Source: CAYRHS01 sp964424125 (GTDB taxonomy: Bacteria; Actinomycetota; Acidimicrobiia; IMCC26256; JAOSJL01). From it: a stretch of 18,758 bases of DNA. Positions 1 to 6,030 of this stretch are shown here, piece after piece (the first letter of the stretch is position 1; each line of letters opens with the position of its first letter). A model generated the notes under the pieces. It searched no databases. It saw nothing but the letters and a program-made list of their open reading frames with translations, and was not told the origin of the DNA. Location of the stretch: NCBI GenBank assembly GCA_964424125.1, contig CAYRHS010000048.1, positions 1 through 18,758 on the forward strand, in the 5' to 3' direction. Both the position numbers and the translations under genes were made by a program.

Positions 1-795
1 CTGCTGTTCCCCCACCTCACCGCCCGCGACAACGTCGCGTTCGGGCCCCGCTCGCAGGGCCGACCCACCCGCGACGCCGAGGCGCTCGCCGACGAGCTGC
101 TCGCGCGGGTCGGCGTCGCGTCCCACGCGAGCACCAAGCCCGGCGCGCTCTCGGGCGGTGAGTCCCAGCGGGTGGCGCTCGCTCGGGCGCTGGCCACCGA
201 ACCCGCGGCCCTGCTCCTCGACGAACCGTTGGCCGCCCTGGATGTCGGCACCCGCATCGAGGTCCGCCGCGACCTCCGCCGGTTCCTCGCCGACTTCGGC
301 GGGCCCACCGTGCTCGTCACGCACGACCCCGTCGACGCCCTCGCGCTCGCCGACCACGTCGCCATCCTCGAATCCGGCCACCTCACCCAGACCGGCACCA
401 TCGCCGAGGTCACGGCCCGTCCGAGGTCGCGCTACGTCGCCGAGCTCATCGGCACCAACCTCGTGCACGGAACCGCCACCGGCACCACGATCACCACGCC
501 GGCCGGCGCTTCGCTGGTCACCGCGGAACCGCACGACGGCGCTGTCTTCGCCACGATCGCCCCGGCCGCGGTGGCGCTCCACCACCGCGAGCCCGAGGGC
601 AGCCCCCGGAACCGGTGGCACACCACCGTCGAGCACCTCGATCTGCTCGGCGATCGCGTCCGGGTCCGACTCGGCCCTCCCTTGCACCTCGTCGCCGAGA
701 TCACCCCCGCCGCGGTGGCCGAGCTCGAGCTCCGCGAGGGCGACCTCCTGTGGGCCACGGTGAAGGCGACCGAGATCACCGCCTACCCGACCTGA
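1..795 (+). CDS. modC: Molybdate-type ABC transporter ATP-binding protein (ModC-like), 5' end missing
   Basis: This is the cytoplasmic ATPase that powers an ABC importer, probably for molybdate/tungstate or a related oxyanion. The frame is open from the first base, so the start codon and Walker A lie outside the window. Visible, counted from the window edge: the segment after the Q-loop (LLFPHLTARDNVAFGP, 1-16), the ABC signature LSGGESQRVALARAL (about 50-64), Walker B LLLDEPLAALD (about 71-81) and the H-loop VLVTHDP (104-110). The last ~110 residues resemble the TOBE/Mop oxyanion-binding extension of ModC, although Fe3+, sulfate or spermidine ATPases also carry C-terminal TOBE-type domains. 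A permease (modB) and binding protein (modA) would be expected upstream. It converges with the fluoride operon across 37 bp. The ATPase call is certain; the substrate is inferred. Confidence 0.85.
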   Translation: MLFPHLTARDNVAFGPRSQGRPTRDAEALADELLARVGVASHASTKPGALSGGESQRVALARALATEPAALLLDEPLAALDVGTRIEVRRDLRRFLADFGGPTVLVTHDPVDALALADHVAILESGHLTQTGTIAEVTARPRSRYVAELIGTNLVHGTATGTTITTPAGASLVTAEPHDGAVFATIAPAAVALHHREPEGSPRNRWHTTVEHLDLLGDRVRVRLGPPLHLVAEITPAAVAELELREGDLLWATVKATEITAYPT

Positions 796-832
796 CCCGC
801 GCGCGGGCGGAGCCGAGACGGGTGCTGTGGGG

Positions 833-1210
833 TCAGGCGACGGCCATCAGGGCGAGGCCGATGGAGGCGGCGGCGAGGCCGACGAGGAGGTTGGCCGCCA
901 CGTTGCGGACCGCTTCGTTGAGTGCGCCGTCCTCGGCGAGACGGACGGTCTCGTAGGTGAAGGTGGAGAAGGTGGTGTAGGCACCGAGGGCGCCGGTACC
1001 GACGGCGGTGCCGACGGCGGGTCCGAGGCCGTGGTAGAGCGCCGCGCCGGTGAGCAGGCCGAGCAGGAGGCAGCCGGTGACGTTGACGGTGAAGGTGCCC
1101 CATGGAAACGCGCCGCCGGCGCGGTCCTCGACCCAGCCGTCCACGAGATAGCGCGCGGGCGCGGCGAGGCCCGCAGCGACGAGGAACGCGATCCAGGTCG
1201 GTGCGCTCAT
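833..1210 (-). CDS. crcB: Fluoride channel CrcB/Fluc, copy 1 (promoter-distal)
   Basis: A 125-residue membrane protein of the CrcB/Fluc family, which exports fluoride across the cytoplasmic membrane as a dual-topology dimer. About four hydrophobic segments are visible (near 5-22, 33-58, 63-80 and 100-124). Family motifs include GTFTVNVTGCLLLG (about 38-51) with the conserved Asn, and GALGAYTTFSTF (about 73-84), which carries the Phe-box FSTF and the region of the central Na+ site. Length is typical (120-130). Its ATG overlaps the stop of the DUF190 gene by 4 bp, indicating translational coupling. It is the last gene of an operon that starts with a fluoride riboswitch. The start is fixed by this overlap and by homology beginning just after it. 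Confidence 0.93.
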   Translation of the reverse strand: MSAPTWIAFLVAAGLAAPARYLVDGWVEDRAGGAFPWGTFTVNVTGCLLLGLLTGAALYHGLGPAVGTAVGTGALGAYTTFSTFTYETVRLAEDGALNEAVRNVAANLLVGLAAASIGLALMAVA

Positions 1211-1551
1211 TCGTCCCGTGATCGGCCGACGTACTTGATGACCTCGATGTCCTCGAGGACGACGAGACCCTCGGTGATGAGCTCGTCGAGCTGGGGGAGG
1301 AACTCGGCGATGGCGTCGGGCCGGTCGATGATGACGATGGCCATCGGCAGGTCGTCGGAGAGGGAGAGGATGCGGGTGGTGTGGATGTGGTTGGACGCGC
1401 CGTAGCCCTCCACGCCGCGGAACACCGACGCGCCCGCGAGACCGGCGGCGTGGGCGCGCTTCACGATCTCGACCGCGAGGGGAGTGTGGCCGTGGTGGTC
1501 GGACTCGCCGATGTAGATCGTGAGCCGCTGCTGGGGACCTTCGAGCTTCAT
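1207..1551 (-). CDS. DUF190 family protein (PII-like fold) between two crcB genes
   Basis: A 114-residue soluble protein of the DUF190 family (PF02641), which has a PII-like ferredoxin fold and is often encoded beside crcB. Visible features are the N-terminal strand QQRLTIYIGESD, the segment HTPLAVEIVKRAHAAGLAGA, the family-typical VFRGVEGYGASNHIHT (about 43-58) and the strand LPMAIVIIDRP (about 68-78). Function is not established; co-occurrence with Fluc suggests a regulatory or accessory role in fluoride export, which is inference. Its stop overlaps the downstream crcB start and its start overlaps the stop of the upstream crcB, each by 4 bp (ATGA), so the three genes form one tightly coupled unit. 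Confidence 0.9.
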   Translation of the reverse strand: MKLEGPQQRLTIYIGESDHHGHTPLAVEIVKRAHAAGLAGASVFRGVEGYGASNHIHTTRILSLSDDLPMAIVIIDRPDAIAEFLPQLDELITEGLVVLEDIEVIKYVGRSRDE

Positions 1552-1988
1552 GATCTGACCTCCGAATGGCGGGGTGGAGTGAGTCGGCCGGCAAGGATGC
1601 CGACGTTGGCGAGGACGATGCCGGCGGCGAGGCTGCCGAGCCCGTAGAGGATGCCGGTGGGGGCATGGCCGTCCTTGACGAGCAGGGCGATCTCGACCTG
1701 GTAGGTGGACATGGTGGTGAACGCGCCGAGGATGCCGGTGGCCAGGAACGGTCGGAGCAGCCGGGTGGGCGGGAACCGCTCGAGGAGCAGCACCAGCAGG
1801 AAGCCGAGCAGGAAGCTACCCGAGAGGTTGGTCCAGAACGTGGCCCACGGGAACCCGTCGGTTGCTCTGGGCAGCCACCGGGCGATGCCGTAGCGAGCCG
1901 ACGCCCCGGCCATCCCGCCGAGCGCGATGGCGGCGAGGACCCCGGGCTGGACCCGGCTGCTCCAACGATGCCCGGCCCGATTGCGCAT
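1548..1988 (-). CDS. crcB: Fluoride channel CrcB/Fluc, copy 2 (promoter-proximal)
   Basis: A 146-residue CrcB/Fluc channel subunit, first gene of the fluoride operon. Four membrane segments are visible (near 17-34, 48-70, 79-97 and 112-134). Motifs are GGMAGASARYG (about 24-34), TFWTNLSGSFLLG (about 50-62) with the conserved Asn, and GILGAFTTMSTY (about 85-96). The Phe-box region reads MSTY instead of the FSTF seen in copy 1, so the two paralogues are not equivalent. I chose the ATG at 1988 because GGAGGG (1999-2004) lies 10 nt upstream and because the reading frame further upstream runs through the fluoride riboswitch and loses family similarity. The N-terminus is slightly longer than usual. 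Confidence 0.92.
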   Translation of the reverse strand: MRNRAGHRWSSRVQPGVLAAIALGGMAGASARYGIARWLPRATDGFPWATFWTNLSGSFLLGFLLVLLLERFPPTRLLRPFLATGILGAFTTMSTYQVEIALLVKDGHAPTGILYGLGSLAAGIVLANVGILAGRLTPPRHSEVRS

Positions 1989-2023
1989 CTCGGCCCAACC
2001 CTCCGGGCTGCAGGATCGTTCGG

Positions 2024-2071
2024 AGTAGGAGCCATCAGCCCCGCGGGCGGTTCTCGGCGAGCTCCATCGCC
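2024..2071 (-). ncRNA. Fluoride riboswitch (crcB motif) aptamer
   Basis: Read on the minus strand from 2071, the RNA has every core element of the fluoride riboswitch (Rfam crcB motif). There is a P1 stem GGCG/CGCC enclosing the loop AUGGAGCU, a purine-rich linker GAGAAC, a second hairpin GCCC-GCG-GGGC, and the conserved 3' segment UGAUGGCUCCUAC. The loop bases GGAGC are complementary to GCUCC near the 3' end, forming the expected pseudoknot. In the Thermotoga aptamer, as I recall it, the same positions pair with different bases, so this looks like covariation. It sits 35 nt upstream of the first crcB start. A likely expression platform follows: CUCCG (2021-2025) can pair with CGGAG (2001-2005), which contains the Shine-Dalgarno, so translational control is plausible. 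Confidence 0.9.
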
Positions 2072-2078
2072 GCCGCCG

Positions 2079-2084
2079 ACGATA
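2079..2084 (-). promoter_or_regulatory. -10 box of the fluoride operon promoter
   Basis: TATCGT on the minus strand fits the actinobacterial TANNNT -10 consensus. It ends 7 nt before 2071, the first paired base of the riboswitch, so transcription would begin almost exactly at the aptamer's 5' end. No convincing -35 hexamer is visible. The position relative to the aptamer is the main support. Confidence 0.5.
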
Positions 2085-2133
2085 CCGCCCGCCGGTGTCC
2101 CTGCTGCCGGCTCGCACTCTCTGGTCGCTGCCC

Positions 2134-2139
2134 TAGCCT
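2134..2139 (+). promoter_or_regulatory. -10 box ahead of the alcohol dehydrogenase remnant
   Basis: TAGCCT fits TANNNT and lies 6 nt before the GTG at 2146. This is the spacing of a leaderless promoter, in which the mRNA begins at or next to the start codon. It appears to be the surviving promoter of a gene that has otherwise been lost. Confidence 0.4.
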
Positions 2140-2145
2140 GCGCCC

Positions 2146-2202
2146 GTGAAGGCCGCCGTCTCCACGCGCTACGGCCCGCCGACCGTGTACCCGGCCGACT
2201 GA
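2146..2202 (+). pseudogene. N-terminal remnant of a zinc-type alcohol dehydrogenase/quinone oxidoreductase
   Basis: An 18-codon frame, GTG to TGA, encodes VKAAVSTRYGPPTVYPAD. The first 14 residues closely resemble the N-terminal strand of medium-chain (MDR) alcohol dehydrogenases and quinone reductases, which typically begin MKAAV.TRYGPPEVL. Similarity stops around residue 14 and no other frame downstream continues it, so the remaining ~300 residues are gone. A GC palindrome (GAGCGGCCGCTC, 2201-2212) sits at the end. A leaderless-type -10 box precedes it. It could instead be a genuine tiny ORF, but the family-like sequence favours a deletion remnant. The 1989-2224 intergenic interval otherwise holds only the fluoride leader. 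Confidence 0.5.
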
Positions 2203-2224
2203 GCGGCCGCTCATCTGAAGTGCC

Positions 2225-2908
2225 TCAGTCGCCGCGGTCGAGCGCCGCCGCGGTACCGGTGCCGGCGCCTTCGACGAGCCGCTTCAGGTTGGTGAACTGG
2301 CGGGTCTGCATGACCCAGTGCGAGGGCTCCAGGACGAAGAGGCTCATGATCGGCTGGAGCCACCGGGGTCGCAGTGACCAGTAGCCGCTGACGACGAGCC
2401 GGGTCCGGCCGCCCGGCAGCTCCTCGAGCAGGAAGCCCCACGTCGAGTCGGTGAACGAGCGCGGGCGCGCGCCGGCGGGCTCGAACGGCTGGCCACGCAG
2501 GTCGAGCGACATTCGCAGGCAGAGGAACCGCTCCGGTTCGAGCGCCGCGACCTCCCACCACTCGCTGCCGTCGGGCTTGGCGAGCATGCGGTCGCCGAGG
2601 GCGATCTCCTGCCACTCGGGATGGAGGCGATCGGCGCTGCGACGCCCGAAGTTGTCGAGGCGATCCCAGCTGTACCAGCCGGCGCGGTCGGTGCCCATCT
2701 GCACCAGCCAGGGCCAGACCTCGGCGGGAGGCGCGTCGATCGTCACCGCCATCGTGGCGCTGCGCGCACCGTCGGGGACGAGGTCGGCGCCCGGGTAGGG
2801 CTGGCGCACCTCCTCGTCGCTCGCGCCCCAGCGGAGCATCCGGGGACGCACGCAGAGGAGATAGCCCGCCACGAGCGCGAGCAGCGCAACGGGCCCGCGG
2901 ATCCTCAT
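2225..2908 (-). CDS. SRPBCC family protein with N-terminal membrane anchor
   Basis: A 227-residue protein. Residues 1-20 (MRIRGPVALLALVAGYLLCV) form a hydrophobic segment that could anchor it in the membrane. The rest looks like an SRPBCC/START-like hydrophobic-ligand-binding domain: the typical opening TMAVTIDAPPAEVWPWLVQMG (about 52-72, shown in part), then WYSWDRLDN (about 78-86), HPEWQEIALGDRM (about 96-108) and the C-terminal helix FVLEPSHWVMQTRQFTNLKR (about 190-209). No ligand or reaction can be named. The ATG at 2908 is chosen because family similarity begins there and a -10 box TAGGCT ends 7 nt upstream, giving a leaderless start. The frame remains open far upstream, but that translation is basic, low-complexity and unlike any protein family. 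Confidence 0.8.
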   Translation of the reverse strand: MRIRGPVALLALVAGYLLCVRPRMLRWGASDEEVRQPYPGADLVPDGARSATMAVTIDAPPAEVWPWLVQMGTDRAGWYSWDRLDNFGRRSADRLHPEWQEIALGDRMLAKPDGSEWWEVAALEPERFLCLRMSLDLRGQPFEPAGARPRSFTDSTWGFLLEELPGGRTRLVVSGYWSLRPRWLQPIMSLFVLEPSHWVMQTRQFTNLKRLVEGAGTGTAAALDRGD

Positions 2909-2915
2909 CGCGACG

Positions 2916-2921
2916 AGCCTA
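2916..2921 (-). promoter_or_regulatory. -10 box of a leaderless promoter for the SRPBCC gene
   Basis: TAGGCT on the minus strand is followed by 7 nt and the ATG at 2908, with no Shine-Dalgarno between. This is the classic actinobacterial leaderless layout and it fixes the start of the SRPBCC gene. The -35 region is not recognisable. Confidence 0.5.
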
Positions 2922-3086
2922 CGCGGCCGGGAAATGGGTAACGATCGGACCGTTCGTGCCCGGTTGTCCGTGCTCGCGTCGGGTCTTCGCCTCCTGTCCG
3001 ACCGCCGGTCCTCATGCCCCTTCTTCGAGCGCCGATAGGGGTCGGCCGGTCGCGAAGGCCGGCTCGTCGACGGGGAGTGCGATTCG

Positions 3087-4727
3087 GTGACTGCTGAAAC
3101 TGTGTCCGGGAGACGGTGGGGGCGCGCGTTCGCCGAGTCGCGCGGTCGGCTGGTACGTCGAGCCACGGCGCTCGTTGCCGTCCTCGCACTGGCGGGAGCT
3201 GCTTGCAGCTCCGATTCCAACGGAAACGATTCCGGATCGGCGAGCGACCTTCCGCAGGCCGTGCAGGACGCGATGTCCGCCTCCGGCTTCGAGAACGCGC
3301 GCTGGTCGCTGCAGGTCGCACCGGTCGGCGGCGGCGACGCCGTGTATTCGCTCGACGCCGACGCGATCTCCGGGATGGGCTCGAACATGAAGCTCTACAG
3401 CGTCGGTACGTGGGTCGACGTCTACGGGCCCGACGCCACGCTCGAGACACCCGTCTACGGGCTCGGATCGGTCTCGGGCGGCACGCTGGGCGGCGACCTC
3501 GTGCTGCGGGCGTCCGGCGACCTCGTGATGGGCGGTCGCAACGCCGGCTCGGGCGAGCTCGGCTACAGCGTCCCGCCCCAGCCCGACGCCAACGGCCTGC
3601 CGGGCGCGAAGCCTGCTCCCGGCGACCCGCTCGCGGGGTTGAACGACCTGGCCGAGCAGGTGGCGGCCTCGGGGGTGACCTCGATCGACGGTGACGTCGT
3701 CATCGACGACCGACTCTTCGAGACCTGGGTCACCTACGACGTCGAGATCAGCCCGATCGTCATCAACGACAATCTCGTCGCGGTGGTCTCGACACCGGGG
3801 TCGGAGGGTGAGCCCGCGACGCTCGAGATGATCCCCGAGACCAGCGCCTTCACCCTCGTCGACGACGTGGAGACCGCCGCCGCGGGCGGGGACACGAGCG
3901 TGGACATCGAGCCCCAGCTCGACGCCGACGGTCAGCCCACGAACACGCTCGTCGTGTCGGGGACTATCGCGGCCGACAGCGATCCGCTGCTGAACGTCTA
4001 CGACGTCCCGGACCCTGCCTCGTACGCGCGGACGTTGTTCATCGAGGCGCTCGAGCGCGCCGGGGTGACCACGACCGCGGATCCCGCCGCGGTCAACGAC
4101 GCGACCGTCTTGCCTGCGGCCGACACCTACGCCGACGACGCACAGCTCGCGTCGATCGACTCGCCGCCGATCTCGGAGATCGCCACGCTGATCTGGAAGA
4201 TCTCCCACAACTACGGCGCCAACCTCACGGTGTGCCTCCTCGCGGTGAAGGAGGGGTCCACCGACTGCGACGACGGGTTCGCCCCCATCCGCGAGCGCAC
4301 GGACGACCTCGGCATCGAACCCTCCGACGTCTGGATGCTGAACGGCGCTGGCGCCGACTTCAGCTCGACGACGCCCGAGGCGATGGTGACGTGGCTGAAG
4401 TGGATGCACTCGCTCGAGTGGGGCGACCAGCTCACCGAGATGCTTCCCATCCTGGGGACCGACGGATCGTTGACGCTGGCGCAGACCGACAGCCCCGCCA
4501 AGGGCAAGGTGCAGGCGAAGACAGGCACGTGGGCCGGCGTCGACCCGGGGACCGGAGCGCTGCTCGTCCCGGGGCAGGCGCTCGCCGGGTTCATGGAGTC
4601 CGACGGCGGCGACCTCTACGCCTTCGGCCTCTACATGAACGGCGGGACCTTCTCTGACCCCTCCGCCATCATCGACGTGCTCGACGGCGTTGCTGCCGTG
4701 GCCGCGGAGCTCCAGCAGGACCTCTGA
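3087..4727 (+). CDS. dacB: D-alanyl-D-alanine carboxypeptidase/endopeptidase (S13, PBP4/DacB type), predicted lipoprotein
   Basis: A 546-residue peptidoglycan-trimming enzyme that cleaves the terminal D-Ala of stem peptides or DD-crosslinks outside the membrane. All three penicillin-binding-protein motifs are present: S99-N-M-K102 (SxxK), S373-H-N375 (SxN) and K478-T-G480 (KTG). LNGAGADFSSTTP (418-430) corresponds to the family's DGSGLS segment. Residues 25-40 form a signal peptide ending in the lipobox LAGAAC, so Cys40 is probably lipidated after cleavage; a Ser/Asp/Asn/Gly-rich linker follows. The GTG at 3087 has GGGGAG (3074-3079 region) about 9 nt upstream. The gene stands alone and converges with nadK across 21 bp. 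Lipid anchoring is unusual for S13 enzymes, which more often use a cleaved signal peptide or signal anchor. Confidence 0.92.
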   Translation: MTAETVSGRRWGRAFAESRGRLVRRATALVAVLALAGAACSSDSNGNDSGSASDLPQAVQDAMSASGFENARWSLQVAPVGGGDAVYSLDADAISGMGSNMKLYSVGTWVDVYGPDATLETPVYGLGSVSGGTLGGDLVLRASGDLVMGGRNAGSGELGYSVPPQPDANGLPGAKPAPGDPLAGLNDLAEQVAASGVTSIDGDVVIDDRLFETWVTYDVEISPIVINDNLVAVVSTPGSEGEPATLEMIPETSAFTLVDDVETAAAGGDTSVDIEPQLDADGQPTNTLVVSGTIAADSDPLLNVYDVPDPASYARTLFIEALERAGVTTTADPAAVNDATVLPAADTYADDAQLASIDSPPISEIATLIWKISHNYGANLTVCLLAVKEGSTDCDDGFAPIRERTDDLGIEPSDVWMLNGAGADFSSTTPEAMVTWLKWMHSLEWGDQLTEMLPILGTDGSLTLAQTDSPAKGKVQAKTGTWAGVDPGTGALLVPGQALAGFMESDGGDLYAFGLYMNGGTFSDPSAIIDVLDGVAAVAAELQQDL

Positions 4728-4748
4728 GTCGCGGAGCTCGCGCTCCAC

Positions 4749-5717
4749 TCACGCGTCGAGCTGGCCCGCGTCGCGGCCGGGCCGGGCGAAGCGACGTCGT
4801 AGCCCCTCGGCCGACCGAGGCGGCTCGGCGAGCTCCGCCGGGTCGGCGAGCCGGAGCTTCCGTCGTGCCCGCTCGAAGAAGCTCGTCCAGCCGAAGCGCA
4901 CGATCCGCCCCGGTGCAGCGCTCCTCGAGACGCTCAGTCGGCTTCCCGGCGGCGCCAGGCCGTGACGTGCTCCGTCGCACTCGACCTGCGTCGGTGCGCT
5001 GCCGCGCAGGACGTCGACGCGAAGCTGTTCGGCCGGGTCGACCACCAGGGTCCGGTCGAAGATGCCGTGCGGGGCGATCGGGGTGACCAGGATCGCCTGG
5101 GTCAGCGGGGACACGATCGGTCCACCGACGGACAACGTGTAGGCCGTCGAGCCGGTGGGGGTGGCAACGATGATCCCGTCGCCTGCGTATCGGGCGAAGA
5201 GCTCACCGTCGATCGAGACGGCGAACTCGGCCTGCCCCCGTCCCGGAGCGCGCACCAGGACCAGGTCGTTGGAGGCACGCATCCTCTGGGTCCCGGCGGA
5301 GCTCGCGCGCAGCCGGCAATCGAGCCCGAGCCGCTCCTCGATCTCGTAGTCGCCATCCGCGATCGCGGTGAGCGCGGGCTCGAGATCCGGGGGGTCGATC
5401 TCGGCGAGAAAGCCGAGTCGGCCGACGTTGACCCCGAGCACGGGGACCTCGGCCGGCGCGGCCACGCCGATCGCACGCAGGATCGTGCCGTCTCCACCGG
5501 CCGCGATGACGAGATCGGCAGCTGCCGCGAACGCGGCGTCGTCGGGCAAGGCGTCGAACGCGCCCGGAGGCCGGGCGGGGCGGTCGAGGGTCACGGCGCG
5601 GACGTGTTGCCGGCGGGTCCACGCCACGATCGCTCGCACGACGTCGTCACACCGACGCTCAGGGTGTGTCACGACGCCGATCGTCCTCAGGGAGGTGCTC
5701 ACCGCGGAGATGCTCAT
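4749..5717 (-). CDS. nadK: NAD kinase
   Basis: A 322-residue cytoplasmic enzyme that phosphorylates NAD to NADP. The diagnostic motif GGDGT is at about 74-78 and is followed by LGVNVGRLGFL (about 94-104), NDLVL (about 150-154) and the glycine-rich GDGIIVATPTGSTAY (about 179-193). All are conserved in the NadK/PpnK family. Length is normal; the last ~40 residues are a basic/acidic tail unlike the core. I prefer the ATG at 5717 over the GTG at 5726 because AGGTGG (5723-5728) lies 5 nt upstream of the ATG and contains the GTG. It is not grouped with recN or tlyA, as it often is in actinobacteria. A strong inverted repeat (5733-5762) sits just upstream. Confidence 0.95.
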   Translation of the reverse strand: MSISAVSTSLRTIGVVTHPERRCDDVVRAIVAWTRRQHVRAVTLDRPARPPGAFDALPDDAAFAAAADLVIAAGGDGTILRAIGVAAPAEVPVLGVNVGRLGFLAEIDPPDLEPALTAIADGDYEIEERLGLDCRLRASSAGTQRMRASNDLVLVRAPGRGQAEFAVSIDGELFARYAGDGIIVATPTGSTAYTLSVGGPIVSPLTQAILVTPIAPHGIFDRTLVVDPAEQLRVDVLRGSAPTQVECDGARHGLAPPGSRLSVSRSAAPGRIVRFGWTSFFERARRKLRLADPAELAEPPRSAEGLRRRFARPGRDAGQLDA

Positions 5718-5732
5718 GCCGCCCACCTTTGC

Positions 5733-5762
5733 GAGTCGTGGGGTGGGCTCACCTCACGACTC
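5733..5762. repeat. 30-bp inverted repeat immediately upstream of nadK
   Basis: Eight-base arms GAGTCGTG/CACGACTC are perfectly complementary, and the pairing continues inward through GGGTG/CACCT to a 4-base loop GGCT. On the plus strand this gives a 13-pair stem with a single G.U; on the minus strand that pair is an A.C mismatch. It starts 4 nt upstream of the AAAGGTGG ribosome-binding region of nadK. It could be an operator for a dimeric regulator or an RNA hairpin. There is no T-run, so a standard terminator is unlikely. Confidence 0.6.
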
Positions 5763-5860
5763 CGCGGTGTGTACCCGTTTCGGGACCGTGTGATGCGCGC
5801 GCGGAGCATCCACGACAGCCATTCGGCTCAGGACCGCGAACTGCCCCGGCAGCAGGCGCG

Positions 5861-5869
5861 TGTTAGGGT
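5861..5869 (+). promoter_or_regulatory. Extended -10 promoter for the DEAD-box helicase
   Basis: TGTTAGGGT contains an extended -10 (TG-N-TAGGGT). It is the best promoter-like sequence in the 313-bp interval between nadK and the helicase. Transcription from about 5876 would give a leader of about 155 nt. No clear -35 is seen, which is common for extended -10 promoters. Confidence 0.4.
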
Positions 5870-5875
5870 GCCCTT

Positions 5876-6030
5876 GTTCGCACACGCGAACCTTCACTTC
5901 CCAGGATCCGCGGCCGCCGCTTCTTCTGCCGGCGGATCCCTCTCGATCTTCGTTGCCAGGTGCCGCGCTGCTCGAGATGAGTGTGCCCCCTGCAACCGCC
6001 CTGTGACCGGGGCAAGGAGATCACCTACCC
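5876..6030 (+). other. Structured 5' leader of the DEAD-box helicase gene
   Basis: This non-coding interval holds two inverted repeats. GGATCCGC (5904-5911) pairs with GCGGATCC (5932-5939). TGCCCC (5984-5989) pairs with GGGGCA (6009-6014), and the latter directly abuts the helicase Shine-Dalgarno AAGGAG (6013-6019 region). Between them a nine-codon frame, ATG 5977 to TGA 6006, encodes MSVPPATAL. Together these could form a leader that controls translation. Nothing else resembling a gene is present in 5718-6030 apart from the nadK-proximal inverted repeat. Confidence 0.35.

Noticed and set aside
796..807. CCCGCGCGCGGG after modC as a terminator
   Set aside because: It is a loopless GC palindrome with no T-run; such sequences are common by chance at this GC content.
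1989..2117. N-terminal extension of the second CrcB to 2117
   Set aside because: The extension is basic and unlike the family, and it overlaps the fluoride riboswitch. The ATG at 1988 has a good ribosome-binding site.
2909..3388. N-terminal extension of the SRPBCC protein to 3388
   Set aside because: It would run antisense through the start of dacB, has no family similarity, and a leaderless -10 box sits 7 nt before the ATG at 2908.
4733..4746. GGAGC-TCGC-GCTCC hairpin between dacB and nadK as a bidirectional terminator
   Set aside because: The stem is only 5 bp with no T-run on either side. Its position between convergent genes is suggestive but not enough.
3012..4748. A 578-codon open frame on the minus strand opposite dacB
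   Set aside because: It is the antisense shadow of a GC-rich gene: the translation is low-complexity and Arg/Val/His/Gly-rich with no family motif, whereas the plus frame has all three PBP motifs.
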